Both the position numbers and the translations under genes were made by a program. From Alteribacillus sp041949975 (lineage in GTDB: Bacteria; Bacillota; Bacilli; Bacillales; Marinococcaceae), in assembly GCF_041949975.1 (NCBI RefSeq), contig NZ_JBHFQG010000006.1, positions 1-64,000 on the forward strand: a DNA stretch of 64,000 nucleotides, read 5' to 3'. The notes under the pieces are model-generated. The model was not told the origin of the DNA. It ran no database searches and was given only the letters and a program-made list of their open reading frames with translations. Positions within the stretch are counted from its first letter, which is position 1. Each line of letters opens with the position of its first letter. Positions 54,057 through 62,390 of this stretch are shown in pieces.

Positions 54057-54923
54057 TTATTCTTCAGCTTCACCATCGTCTTCTGTCTCTTCGGCCTCTT
54101 CTTCTCCGTTTTCTTCATCCTCGCCATCATTTCCTTCTGGGTTACCCCCGCTGGCAATGTATTCAGCAAGAATATCAAGTTCTTCTTCTGAACCATCGAA
54201 TTGGTCAGCCGGCATTTCACCAATACCGTTAACAGCGATATCCTTAATAGAATCAGCGTCATAAGAAACATCAAAGAGAGGCGGTCCGGCAGATCCTGCA
54301 CCTTGAAGCTGATCACCGTGACATCCTATACATCCTTGATCGGCAAATATCTCGTAGCCTTCTGCTTCCGTATCGACTTCTTCTACAGCAGCTTCTTCTT
54401 CTTCATCCAGCATTTCACCTTGCTCTGCTGCTGCTTCCCAGTCATGATGGTCTACAGATTCCCAAGTCAGATAAATGGTCGCAAGTACAGCTAAAATCAT
54501 TAAACCAGAAGCAACCGGTCTTTGAGAAGCTCTTCTTCTCGGTCCATTATCAAGCCATGGTGCAAGTAAAAGTGCACCAAAGGCTAAGCCGGGGATAATC
54601 ACCGCACCGATTACGGTGAAGTCACCAGCAGCATATTCGTATTTCAAAAGCTGATATAAAAACAAGAAGTACCAGTCCGGCAATGGTATGTAACCGGAGT
54701 CAGTAGGGTCCGCCATCCGTTCTAATGGTGATGGATGTGCTACTGTCAAGCATAAATAACCAATTAAAAAAACTGCCCCAACCAGCCACTCTTTCAGTAG
54801 AAAGTTAGGCCAAAATGCTTCCGTTTTACCCGGGAATTCCGAATAGTCTTTCGGAATGTTTGGTTTTCGCTCGGCAGGCACGCGGGAATCCCCAACAAAT
54901 TTCATACCTTTTCCACGATGCAT
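54057..54923 (-). CDS. qcrC: Menaquinol:cytochrome c reductase, cytochrome b/c subunit
   Basis: A 288-residue subunit fusing the subunit-IV half of cytochrome b (three membrane segments near 45-62, 103-120, 140-157) to a C-terminal c-type cytochrome with CIGCH (near 196). It passes electrons from the Rieske protein to cytochrome c. B. subtilis QcrC is about 255 residues. The extra length is two acidic stretches: one before the haem (EEEEAAVEEVDTEAEGY) and one at the end (rich in Glu and Asp, from GNDGEDEENG on). Third gene of qcrABC. Confidence 0.93.
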   Translation of the reverse strand: MHRGKGMKFVGDSRVPAERKPNIPKDYSEFPGKTEAFWPNFLLKEWLVGAVFLIGYLCLTVAHPSPLERMADPTDSGYIPLPDWYFLFLYQLLKYEYAAGDFTVIGAVIIPGLAFGALLLAPWLDNGPRRRASQRPVASGLMILAVLATIYLTWESVDHHDWEAAAEQGEMLDEEEEAAVEEVDTEAEGYEIFADQGCIGCHGDQLQGAGSAGPPLFDVSYDADSIKDIAVNGIGEMPADQFDGSEEELDILAEYIASGGNPEGNDGEDEENGEEEAEETEDDGEAEE

Positions 54924-54975
54924 CGGTTTCCCTCCTTATAGATTCTGTCTAATCAATCATTCGTACCTGCAGCAC

Positions 54976-55650
54976 TTACAACGGTCCTGAAATACCTTGT
55001 CTTCGAATCATTATAAAGTGAGCTGCCATTAAACCCAGCAAAGCTCCAGGCAAAAAGAATACATGGATTGCAAAGAAACGTGTAAGTGTTTGGGCTCCTA
55101 TAATTTCCGGGTCCCCAGCTAATAAAGTTTTAGCTAAAGTACCAACCAGCGGAACACTTTCTGCTATTTGCAGCCCAACTACTGTTGCAAAATAAGCTTT
55201 CATATCCCATGGGAGCAAATAACCTGTAAAACCTAAACCCAGCATAACAAAAAAGATAAGTACACCTACCACCCAGTTTAATTCTCTAGGTCGTTTATAA
55301 GCCCCGGTAAAGAAAACGCGCAAGGTATGTAAAAACATCATCACTATAACGAGACTAGCGCCCCAGTGGTGCATGCCGCGTACGATAAGCCCAAACGCTA
55401 CTTCACCTTGCAAATATTTGACCGATTCGTAGGCGTTTACAATATCGGGTACATAGTACATAGTTAGAAACATCCCGGACAAGATTTGAATGACAGTAAT
55501 AAAAAATGTCAATCCTCCAAAGCAATAAACAAACGCTGAAAAGTGGTGAGCAGGGTTTACATGCTCCGGCACTTCATGGTCAGCGATGTCACGCCACATT
55601 GGAGTAATATCCAGGCGTTCATCTACCCATTCATACACTCGTTGTAACAT
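54976..55650 (-). CDS. qcrB: Menaquinol:cytochrome c reductase, cytochrome b subunit
   Basis: A 224-residue cytochrome b6-type subunit with four membrane segments. Haem-ligating histidines are in the second (GMHHWGASLVIVM near 92) and fourth (FFAIHVFFLPGALLGLM near 188) segments. Cys43, in FVYCFGG, matches the residue that binds haem ci in B. subtilis. It oxidises menaquinol and pumps charge. The gene is 14 bp after qcrA. Confidence 0.95.
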   Translation of the reverse strand: MLQRVYEWVDERLDITPMWRDIADHEVPEHVNPAHHFSAFVYCFGGLTFFITVIQILSGMFLTMYYVPDIVNAYESVKYLQGEVAFGLIVRGMHHWGASLVIVMMFLHTLRVFFTGAYKRPRELNWVVGVLIFFVMLGLGFTGYLLPWDMKAYFATVVGLQIAESVPLVGTLAKTLLAGDPEIIGAQTLTRFFAIHVFFLPGALLGLMAAHFIMIRRQGISGPL

Positions 55651-55664
55651 AAATGACGCCCCTC

Positions 55665-56168
55665 CTAAATTTGTGGTTCAGCTTTTCCAAGGTAGACCGT
55701 TCCATCTTGCACCTCAACCTGATATTTATGAAGCGGCTCAGTCGGCGGAGTACCTTCAATATTTGTGCCGTCCTTTTCAAAACGTCCACCATGACAAGGA
55801 CAGAAAAATTGATTAGGATGATCTTCATTAGCATCCCAGTTTACTGTACAGCCTAAATGAGTACAAGTTGGTGAAAGAGCTACAATTTCGTCTCCTTCTT
55901 GATAAATCCAAGCTGTTTCCGTTACTTCCGATGTGTACCAGGCATCTTGCTGCTCGTAGGAAAAGTCAAAACGCTGCGGTTCCTCTGTCAGGTCATCAAC
56001 TTCCGCCACAGCATTCATATCACCTGCAGCCCCAGCTTTCAGCACAGGATCAATCGCAAACCTTGCCATCGGCAAAATCATACCTGCAGCCATAAAACCT
56101 CCAACACCTGTGAGCGTATATGTCAGAAACTGACGCCTTGATACGTTATGTTCTTTCTCACTCACCAC
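55665..56168 (-). CDS. qcrA: Menaquinol:cytochrome c reductase, Rieske iron-sulfur subunit
   Basis: A 167-residue Rieske protein with a twin-arginine-type leader (VSRRQFLTYT at about 9-18) and a membrane anchor, then a 2Fe-2S domain with CTHLGC (near 107) and CPCHGGRF (near 124). It takes electrons from menaquinol. Translation starts at GTG 56168. First gene of qcrABC with a clear promoter upstream. Confidence 0.95.
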   Translation of the reverse strand: MVSEKEHNVSRRQFLTYTLTGVGGFMAAGMILPMARFAIDPVLKAGAAGDMNAVAEVDDLTEEPQRFDFSYEQQDAWYTSEVTETAWIYQEGDEIVALSPTCTHLGCTVNWDANEDHPNQFFCPCHGGRFEKDGTNIEGTPPTEPLHKYQVEVQDGTVYLGKAEPQI

Positions 56169-56245
56169 ATATCCCCCCCTGCTATATAAGTTCGGTCCTC
56201 ACGGACGTATTTTCACACACACTTTTACAAAACTAGGACATACTC

Positions 56246-56275
56246 ATGATAGCCTAGTATTGAATATACTGTCAA
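56246..56275 (-). promoter_or_regulatory. Sigma-A promoter of qcrABC
   Basis: TTGACA is followed after 18 bases by TATCAT on the minus strand. Inside the spacer AGTAT and ATACT are inverted copies, a possible operator. The start site would be about 70 bases before qcrA. Confidence 0.65.
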
Positions 56276-56310
56276 TCTTTTACGGACCCATTTTACGATC
56301 AATTTCGAAC

Positions 56311-56775
56311 TTATGGATTATTTTTCCATTCATCCATCACTAAGGGAACCAACTGTTTTATCTGTTCCGAAATCACTTGTTTTTTGTACTCGTTATCCAT
56401 GTTTTCTATAGGTACAAGAGGCATCCATACTAATAGATCTTCTATTTCAGCTTCCACTTTTTTCCACGATGGGTCAGATGTTATCAAAATGACATGCTTT
56501 GTACCCTCCTTTTTCATCTGGCTGATCCATTTATCAAGGCCTTCTTTGCAGACGGCAATACTATCTTCTTCTAGGTAGGTATAAGGCGGGACTAAAAGCA
56601 CCCTCCCTTTAAACTGTCTCTCAATCTCTGCTGTTATAACAGTAATAAACTCACCCATAGCAGCACTTTGACGAATTCCATTCCCAAAGTTTATCGGTAA
56701 TAATGGAATAAGGGCTGTATCAATGTATTCTCTCTCATTAATGAAGAAAAGAATATCTTCTGTTGTCCATTTCAT
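56311..56775 (-). CDS. ypiF: YpiF-like protein (DUF2487)
   Basis: A 154-residue soluble protein of the DUF2487 family, always next to qcrA in Bacillus. It has an alternating strand/helix pattern (EYIDTALIPLLPINFGNG, HVILITSDPSWKKVEAEIEDL). The function is unknown; a role in expression or assembly of the reductase is only a guess from position. It lies upstream of qcrA on the same strand, but qcrA has its own promoter. Confidence 0.8.
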   Translation of the reverse strand: MKWTTEDILFFINEREYIDTALIPLLPINFGNGIRQSAAMGEFITVITAEIERQFKGRVLLVPPYTYLEEDSIAVCKEGLDKWISQMKKEGTKHVILITSDPSWKKVEAEIEDLLVWMPLVPIENMDNEYKKQVISEQIKQLVPLVMDEWKNNP

Positions 56776-56814
56776 ATTTTTACCTGCTTTCTATTAATTT
56801 ATAAAAAACACATG

Positions 56815-56836
56815 AAAAAACTTGGCTTGCCGCCAA
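56815..56836 (-). terminator. Second terminator-like hairpin between ypiB and ypiF
   Basis: TTGGC pairs with GCCAA with a 5-base loop and GTTTTTTC follows on the minus strand. It lies about 40 bases beyond the ypiB terminator and 40 before ypiF. Confidence 0.5.
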
Positions 56837-56873
56837 TTTTTACTGCAGAAGCCTTAGTTAATAATGTTATAAA

Positions 56874-56899
56874 GAAAAAGCTGCCCTTAAAAGGACAGC
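56874..56899 (-). terminator. Terminator of ypiB
   Basis: GCTGTCC pairs with GGGCAGC (one G-U) and TTTTTC follows on the minus strand, about 20 bases after the stop. Confidence 0.75.
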
Positions 56900-56919
56900 G
56901 CCTTAATTGTATACTATAT

Positions 56920-57474
56920 CTAGTAGTCACCATTGTGCTTTAGTTTTAACAATTCTTGACTGTATGCATAAAATTCTTCTTTATTTTTTGTTTCAAGGGC
57001 GTTATCTATTTTTTCTAATAAAGATTTTTGTCTAAACTCAGTTAATAACCGATTTAATACTATATCTGCTGCTACCTCTAATAAAAGCTTTTCTTGTCCA
57101 TGACCAGGTAAATATGGGTTCTCTTCTAACACAGAGACATAATGACGTTGAAACTCTGCTTCTTCAAAATTAAGTTGCACGTACAATTCTTCATCCGGAT
57201 GAAGACGGATATCATGGAAGGATCTTTCAGCATCCATTGTAACATATTGATGCTTATGAAACGAAAAAGGAATATCGCCAAGGTCCTCGGCTGATAAAAT
57301 AATCGCCTTAGGACAGTACTCAGCTTTCTCTACAAAATGAACATGCTCGAGCAGATGATTATCGCTTAGGAGATAATTTAAGATCCAAGCATATTCTCTT
57401 CTCTTAATATGCCGACCTTTTAAAAACCATTTTAAAAAATCTCTCTTTTCCATTATAGAAATAGCATTGTTCAC
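56920..57474 (-). CDS. ypiB: YpiB-like protein (UPF0302 with IDEAL domain)
   Basis: A 184-residue soluble protein of the UPF0302 family. The C-terminal IDEAL domain is clear (KSLLEKIDNALETKNKEEFY, about 142-161), in front of which are HVHFVEKAEYCPKAIILSAE and RLHPDEELYVQLNF. Its function is unknown. The GTG at 57474 is used since AGGAGGGG precedes it. It follows ypiA and ends at its own terminator, as in B. subtilis. Confidence 0.82.
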   Translation of the reverse strand: MNNAISIMEKRDFLKWFLKGRHIKRREYAWILNYLLSDNHLLEHVHFVEKAEYCPKAIILSAEDLGDIPFSFHKHQYVTMDAERSFHDIRLHPDEELYVQLNFEEAEFQRHYVSVLEENPYLPGHGQEKLLLEVAADIVLNRLLTEFRQKSLLEKIDNALETKNKEEFYAYSQELLKLKHNGDY

Positions 57475-57557
57475 CTCTAACCCCTCCTGATTGAATTGCA
57501 GCACTCTTACATATTTACATTATAATTCGACGGGCATTCCTTCATTCCTGTCCTTTC

Positions 57558-58826
57558 TTAAAAAAAATCGTTTTCGAGTTCACTAATATACTGGTGAAGC
57601 GATTCATTGGAGGGGTCAAGTGAAAAGGCTTTTTTGAAAATTTTTAAGGCCTGTTCCCTATGTCCCATCTCTAATAAAAGCTTTGCGTATTGATCAAGAA
57701 ATTCTTCATTATCCTTCAAACCTGCAAAAGCTTTTTCAAAAGCTTGATTTGCTTTTTTAAATTCCTCTTTTTCCCATAAAGCCTTTCCATAATACCAGTC
57801 GAATTGGGCATCTTCTTCACCGATATCTTTTAAATAGCTAACAAGATCTTCTATCGATTCATAATCTTCCTGTTCGAGCCACAAGGATAAAACAGAGTTG
57901 GCAGCCTCCTGGTTGCCAGGATTAATCGATAGGGCTTCTCTCAGTCTTTCTTCTGCCACTCTTTCGTTCCCTAACGCCATTTGCAATTTACCGGCTTCCA
58001 TAAACAATACATCGTTATACTCATCAACAGAAAGACCCTGTTCAGCTGTTTTTAGTGCTGCCTCATAATTTTCTAAACCTTCATAGGCACGAATTAAGTA
58101 TGGGTACAGAGTAACAAAATCAGGATCTGTTTCTTTAAGCTTTTCAAATTCTTTTGCTGCCAACTGATAGTCTTCCAATTGAAGTGCTGTATAACCATAA
58201 CCAAACATAGAATGCGGATCCTTTTTTTCTTTTAAGCCCTTTTGATAATAGTTTAGAGAAGTTTCAAATTCTCCGGTAGCACTATATGCCTCAGCAAGTC
58301 TTAAATCTAAACCTCCTTCAGGAAATTCAAATCCATGCCTTTCTGCTTGTTTTAAATATGGTATACTTTTTGCAAAATCACCTCGTTCTAGATAATAATC
58401 TCCTAAACCAGCTAAAAGAACGGGTTCATCCGGAGCTTTTTGCAAAGCATCTTTCAATTTGTTTTCTGCTACTTCATCAAGGCCCTGGAGCTGATAAAGA
58501 TCCGCTAGAAGCATTTGTGCTCTTAAGTAAGCTTCATCTTCTTCATTTACCTCCAACAACCACTCAATCGCTTCATCTTCCTCGTCCATTTCAATAGCAA
58601 TTTCTGCGGCCATAGTTAATAATTCGCCTTCTTCTGGATAATAACTAATTAATTCTTCAAGTAATGGTTTTGCTTTATCGAGTCTTCCAAGTTCTTCATA
58701 TATTTGAATTAGATCATACTTTTCCTGGTGGTCTGCATTTTTTTCAAATTTCTCCAGACTCTCCAGGCCCTTTTCTACCTCTCCTGATTGAATTGTTTTA
58801 ATTATTTCCTCAAGGTTAATGTGCAT
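57558..58826 (-). CDS. ypiA: TPR-repeat protein YpiA
   Basis: A 422-residue protein made almost wholly of tetratricopeptide repeats: GEVEKGLESLEKFEKNADHQ, AEIAIEMDEEDEAIEWLLEV, and a late one LLLEMGHREQALKIFKKAFS. No signal peptide or membrane segment is seen. TPRs mediate protein binding; the partner is unknown. It is in the qcrA-to-tyrA block. GGAGGG precedes the ATG. Confidence 0.88.
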   Translation of the reverse strand: MHINLEEIIKTIQSGEVEKGLESLEKFEKNADHQEKYDLIQIYEELGRLDKAKPLLEELISYYPEEGELLTMAAEIAIEMDEEDEAIEWLLEVNEEDEAYLRAQMLLADLYQLQGLDEVAENKLKDALQKAPDEPVLLAGLGDYYLERGDFAKSIPYLKQAERHGFEFPEGGLDLRLAEAYSATGEFETSLNYYQKGLKEKKDPHSMFGYGYTALQLEDYQLAAKEFEKLKETDPDFVTLYPYLIRAYEGLENYEAALKTAEQGLSVDEYNDVLFMEAGKLQMALGNERVAEERLREALSINPGNQEAANSVLSLWLEQEDYESIEDLVSYLKDIGEEDAQFDWYYGKALWEKEEFKKANQAFEKAFAGLKDNEEFLDQYAKLLLEMGHREQALKIFKKAFSLDPSNESLHQYISELENDFF

Positions 58827-58844
58827 TCAAAACCCTCCAACAAT

Positions 58845-59729
58845 TTACACTCCATTTATAGAACGAAGGCGTCCTGGGAAAAGATCATTACAGCACCGGC
58901 CAAATCCTTTTGTTGGGTAAATTTGCTGGCCTGCTTTTAATATTTCTCCCCTTAATACTACAATTTCTGGTTCTTGTCCCCAAATCGAAGACGCTTCGCT
59001 ATCTTTTTCTGTCACTGTTCTTTCGTTGTCATAGTATAACAAATAATCCGCATCTCCTCGAGCAATTGTTCCTTTGCGCGGATAAACTCCGGTAATCTGC
59101 ATTTCATTCTTGCTTAGAACTGCTCCACTTTCAAACGTGACCACATTAAAATGTTCAGACAGAGCTTCTTCCCATTTCAGTTTGTTTTCTAAGTCAATTT
59201 TGGAATCCGGAGGCGGGAAACGAAAAACAAAACTTAATGATGACGGTCCTACAGCTTGTTTAATCCAATCCCAAGGAACATATTTACATTCCTCTAAAGA
59301 AGTGAAGTAAACTTCTAAAACCGGATAATTTTGTTTTTTTAAATCACGCACTACGCGAGGTGTGAATTCTTTGCTATGAATGGAAGGAACAAGTATATAA
59401 TCGATAGGAGCATCTTTTAAACTTGATAAAATTTCCTTCGTATTTTCTTCCAGCTCTTCTCTTTTTAAGATGGGCATCATTAATAGAGAGGTAGTGATAC
59501 CTTTGCAGATCATTCTTGTCCACTTTCTATTACTTCCCTCTCGGCAGAACTCTTCAACCTTTCCTCCTATTGCTACTTTTGCCGGTTCGATAGAAAAACC
59601 AGCTGCGTTAACTCTCAATACTTTTTCGTACTGATGGCGCCCTCTATATAATATAGATTGATTTTCAATTTTTATATTAATTATCCCTCCGCCTTTATTC
59701 ACAGCACTAACAAGCCAATATTTCATCAT
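58845..59729 (-). CDS. Unknown 294-residue protein in the place of EPSP synthase
   Basis: I do not recognise this family. It is soluble, with no signal peptide or clear motif. Residues near the start (NIKIENQSILYRGRHQYEKV) are strand-rich. The middle has an alternating pattern (APIDYILVPSIHSKEF, YPVLEVYFTSLEECKYVPWD). The C-terminal third again has strands (GDADYLLYYDNER, EPEIVVLRGEILKAGQQ). A GAAGGGAGAGG ribosome site precedes the ATG. It ends 19 bp before ypiA, so it probably leads that operon. A weak sigma-G-like pair (TGCATA, 17 bases, CATATTT) lies about 60 bases upstream. Confidence 0.75.
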   Translation of the reverse strand: MMKYWLVSAVNKGGGIINIKIENQSILYRGRHQYEKVLRVNAAGFSIEPAKVAIGGKVEEFCREGSNRKWTRMICKGITTSLLMMPILKREELEENTKEILSSLKDAPIDYILVPSIHSKEFTPRVVRDLKKQNYPVLEVYFTSLEECKYVPWDWIKQAVGPSSLSFVFRFPPPDSKIDLENKLKWEEALSEHFNVVTFESGAVLSKNEMQITGVYPRKGTIARGDADYLLYYDNERTVTEKDSEASSIWGQEPEIVVLRGEILKAGQQIYPTKGFGRCCNDLFPGRLRSINGV

Positions 59730-59819
59730 TTCCTCTCCCTTCTACTCTTTTAAACGAAGATATGAGTAAGGGGAAAAAAATATGAACTGCTTGATAGTGC
59801 TTATGCATACATGAGCAAC

Positions 59820-59914
59820 AAAAAAAGACCCGATAAGTAAACGCTTACAAATCGGGTTAGCAAAAATGCTATTCAATTAAGAGTATGGATAGGAGTGGAG
59901 AGAAACCATACGCT
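59820..59914 (-). ncRNA. Candidate small RNA with CU-rich loop and own terminator
   Basis: From a predicted start near 59914 the transcript would be about 95 nt. GUAUGG and CCAUAC enclose a 17-nt CU-rich loop (UUUCUCUCCACUCCUAU, 59889-59905). Then comes a small UAGCA/UGCUA hairpin (59858-59871). Last is a stem ACCCGAT/ATCGGGT (59828-59857) with an inner GTAA/TTAC pairing, followed by seven Ts. The CU-rich loop is complementary to ribosome sites, as in the FsrA and RsaE groups. An attenuator for the gene at 59729 is the alternative. Confidence 0.55.
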
Positions 59915-59920
59915 ACTTTT

Positions 59921-59948
59921 ATTATAACGAAGTGCAGATAAATGTCAA
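59921..59948 (-). promoter_or_regulatory. Strong sigma-A promoter of the candidate small RNA
   Basis: A perfect TTGACA is followed after 16 bases by a perfect TATAAT on the minus strand, the best promoter seen in this window. It is 7 bases from the predicted RNA start, and about 200 bases before the unknown 294-residue gene. Confidence 0.75.
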
Positions 59949-59979
59949 TAAAATTTATAAAACTTTTTGTACTTCATAC

Positions 59980-60016
59980 AGCAAACTACCCTGGCACACC
60001 GCCCTGATAGTTTACT
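59980..60016 (-). terminator. Hairpin after tyrA
   Basis: AGTAAACTATC pairs with GGTAGTTTGCT over 11 bp (two G-U pairs) with a GGC/GCC inner stem, starting 8 bases after the tyrA stop. The T run is missing; T-rich DNA begins about 20 bases later. It probably ends or protects the trp-his-tyr transcript. Confidence 0.5.
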
Positions 60017-60024
60017 GTACTCGC

Positions 60025-61128
60025 TTATTCGATAATATATGTTTCATATAATGCATTCTCTAAGTTTTGACGACCGTCTTCTCTGTCTTTGTCAGAACGG
60101 AAGGTAAGCTGCAGTACTCCCATAATATCCTCTCTTGTTTCGATGATACGAATATTAGTAATACTGATACCTGCTTTTCCGAGAATTCCAGTAACATCTG
60201 ATATGACACCTGGATGGTCAGGTACATCAACAAACAAATCGTAAAACGATGGTAAGGCGCCCTTTTCCTTCACTGGAAGGCCGTCCCTGAACGTTTTAGC
60301 CGAATTGAAATACTCTAAAATTTCATCCCCGTTTTCCTCATGCAGTAATTGCTCGACTTTTTTCATTTCATCTTTCCAATTATAAAGCAGCGTTAAAATA
60401 GTGTCTTTATTGTGTAAAAGAATATCTCTCCACATTACCGGGCTTGCAGAGGCAATACGCGTAATATCACGAAATCCACCAGCGGCCAGCCGAGAAACAA
60501 GTTGGTCTTCTTTCTTAGTATTTTTAACTTGGTGTACGAGCCCTGCAGCGATGATATGAGGAAAATGACTGATTAAACCAGCAAGTTTATCATGCTGCTT
60601 TGGTGTTAATTCAATAAAACGTGCTTTGGTACCTTTCAGCCAGTTTTGAAGCTGAATAATTTTATTAGTATTGGTATTAACGCAGGGAGTCAAGATATAA
60701 AATGCATTTTCAAATAAATGTGATTTAGCCGCCTGAACACCGCTTTTATGCGAACCCGCCATTGGGTGACCACCAATAAAAGTAACACCTTTTTTGTATA
60801 AATGCTTTGCTTTTTGAAAAATTCTTTCCTTTGTACTCCCTACATCTGTTATAATCGAGCCTTCTTTTAAAGGAAGGGTCTCTAATTCTTCAATAATGCA
60901 TTCTGTTTTTGTAACTGGAACGGCAATAATGATTAAATCTGCACCTTCCACTCCTGCCGCAACCCCTGAGGCAGTATCATCAATCACTTGAAGTGACTGA
61001 GCTAGTTTTAATTGATTCTTATCAATATCAACACCAGTTATATGTACGTTATGTTCTTTCTTTATAGATAAGGCGATAGAGCCTCCAATTAAACCCATAC
61101 CAATAATACATATCTTTCGTTTATCCAA
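60025..61128 (-). CDS. tyrA: Prephenate dehydrogenase
   Basis: A 367-residue NAD-dependent enzyme that makes 4-hydroxyphenylpyruvate for tyrosine. The nucleotide loop is GMGLIGGSIAL (about 9-19), the helical dimer domain follows with GGHPMAGSHKSGV (about 118-130), and a C-terminal ACT domain (about 290-360, VDVPDHPGVISDVTGILGKA) senses tyrosine. It is translated from TTG at 61128 after GAGGGGG. It lies 111 bp downstream of hisC, with a hairpin in between. Confidence 0.93.
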   Translation of the reverse strand: MDKRKICIIGMGLIGGSIALSIKKEHNVHITGVDIDKNQLKLAQSLQVIDDTASGVAAGVEGADLIIIAVPVTKTECIIEELETLPLKEGSIITDVGSTKERIFQKAKHLYKKGVTFIGGHPMAGSHKSGVQAAKSHLFENAFYILTPCVNTNTNKIIQLQNWLKGTKARFIELTPKQHDKLAGLISHFPHIIAAGLVHQVKNTKKEDQLVSRLAAGGFRDITRIASASPVMWRDILLHNKDTILTLLYNWKDEMKKVEQLLHEENGDEILEYFNSAKTFRDGLPVKEKGALPSFYDLFVDVPDHPGVISDVTGILGKAGISITNIRIIETREDIMGVLQLTFRSDKDREDGRQNLENALYETYIIE

Positions 61129-61186
61129 GCCTACCCCCTCCTTCTCTCTTTCCTTTTCGAGGCAATATAACGTTTCTCTCCATTCA

Positions 61187-61237
61187 AAAGGCAGCAGACG
61201 CTTCTACTTACCATACTAGAAACAGGCTGCTGCTTTT
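61187..61237 (-). terminator. Terminator-like hairpin between hisC and tyrA
   Basis: GCAGCAG and CTGCTGC pair on the minus strand with TTTTG behind, beginning about 3 bases after the hisC stop. Read-through to tyrA may be partial. Confidence 0.5.
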
Positions 61238-61239
61238 AA

Positions 61240-62346
61240 TCATCCTTTAACAGAATGTTTAAATTCGTTTAAACATTCATCAAATGCCTGCAAGAAAAGC
61301 TTGTTTTGTTCACTTGTACCTGCCGTAACCCTTATCCAATCTGAGAAACCGAGGGCTTCTCCTGAACGGACAATAATCCCTTTCTTTAATAGGGAGGTAA
61401 ACATTTTATCTCCTGGAACCCCTGTATGAATTAACATAAAATTCGTTTGTGATGGTAAATAAGAAAGCTGCCTATCATCACAAAAAGCTTCGAATTGATC
61501 CAGTGCTTCCCTGTTTTTAATACGGCAGTCTTCAATATAAGCTTTATCATCCAGTGCTGCGATAGCTGCATGCTGGGCTATAGTCGTTGTATTAAATGGC
61601 GGTCGAACAGGGTCCAGAATGCTGATTAATTCTTCTGAAGCTACTCCATAACCTATGCGCATAGAAGCTAAACCGTATGCCTTGGAAAATGTACGAAGCA
61701 CCATTAAATTAGAAAACTCACTTAAATAGGAAAGCGTATTTGGATAATCATCAGCCGTTACATATTCAATATAAGCTTCATCTGATACTACAAGGACATG
61801 ATCAGGAACTTGCTTTAAAAACTTTTCAAACGCCTCTTTACCAACATAAGTGCCTGAAGGATTGTTTGGATTGCATACCCATACAATTCTTGTCTTGTCA
61901 TCAATTTGATCAAGCATACGTGGCAGATCATGAACACCGTCCTTTAATGGTACTTCTCTAATCTCAGCTCCTTCAATGACGGCATTGTGTTTATATTGAG
62001 AGAAAGTCGGTGCAGCCATAACAGTATTGGTTTCCGATGTTAAAAAAGCACGGCAGAGCATTAGAATGACTTCATCAGAGCCAGCACCAAATATTAACTG
62101 ACTCTTTTTTATGTTAAAATCCTGGGCAACTGCTTCACGAATGCTTGCAGCATAACCGTCAGGATATATTTCAGGATGCAATGCTGCTTGTTTAACCGCT
62201 TCATGTACTTTCGGAGAGGCACCGTAAGGATTTTCATTTGAGGCTAATTTATGGACTTCTTTTAAACCGAGTTCTTTTTTCACTTCTTCCATTGGTTTCC
62301 CCGGTTTATATGGTTCCATCCCCAATAATTGAGATTTGACTTTCAT
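61240..62346 (-). CDS. hisC: Histidinol-phosphate aminotransferase
   Basis: A 368-residue PLP aminotransferase. It serves histidine synthesis and, in Bacillus, also the transamination of phenylalanine and tyrosine precursors, which explains its place between trp and tyr genes. The PLP lysine lies in RTFSKAYGLASMRIGY (about 217-232), with CNPNNPSGTYV (about 157-167) and VVSDEAYIEYV. It starts 45 bp after the trpA stop. Confidence 0.93.
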   Translation of the reverse strand: MKVKSQLLGMEPYKPGKPMEEVKKELGLKEVHKLASNENPYGASPKVHEAVKQAALHPEIYPDGYAASIREAVAQDFNIKKSQLIFGAGSDEVILMLCRAFLTSETNTVMAAPTFSQYKHNAVIEGAEIREVPLKDGVHDLPRMLDQIDDKTRIVWVCNPNNPSGTYVGKEAFEKFLKQVPDHVLVVSDEAYIEYVTADDYPNTLSYLSEFSNLMVLRTFSKAYGLASMRIGYGVASEELISILDPVRPPFNTTTIAQHAAIAALDDKAYIEDCRIKNREALDQFEAFCDDRQLSYLPSQTNFMLIHTGVPGDKMFTSLLKKGIIVRSGEALGFSDWIRVTAGTSEQNKLFLQAFDECLNEFKHSVKG

Positions 62347-62390
62347 GCTTTAGCACCTCACATCAATAAATTCTTTTCTCTTTTTCTATG

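Noticed and set aside
53999..54316. Reading frame of about 105 codons overlapping qcrC
   Set aside because: It lies inside the well-supported qcrC frame and reads through the qcr terminator.
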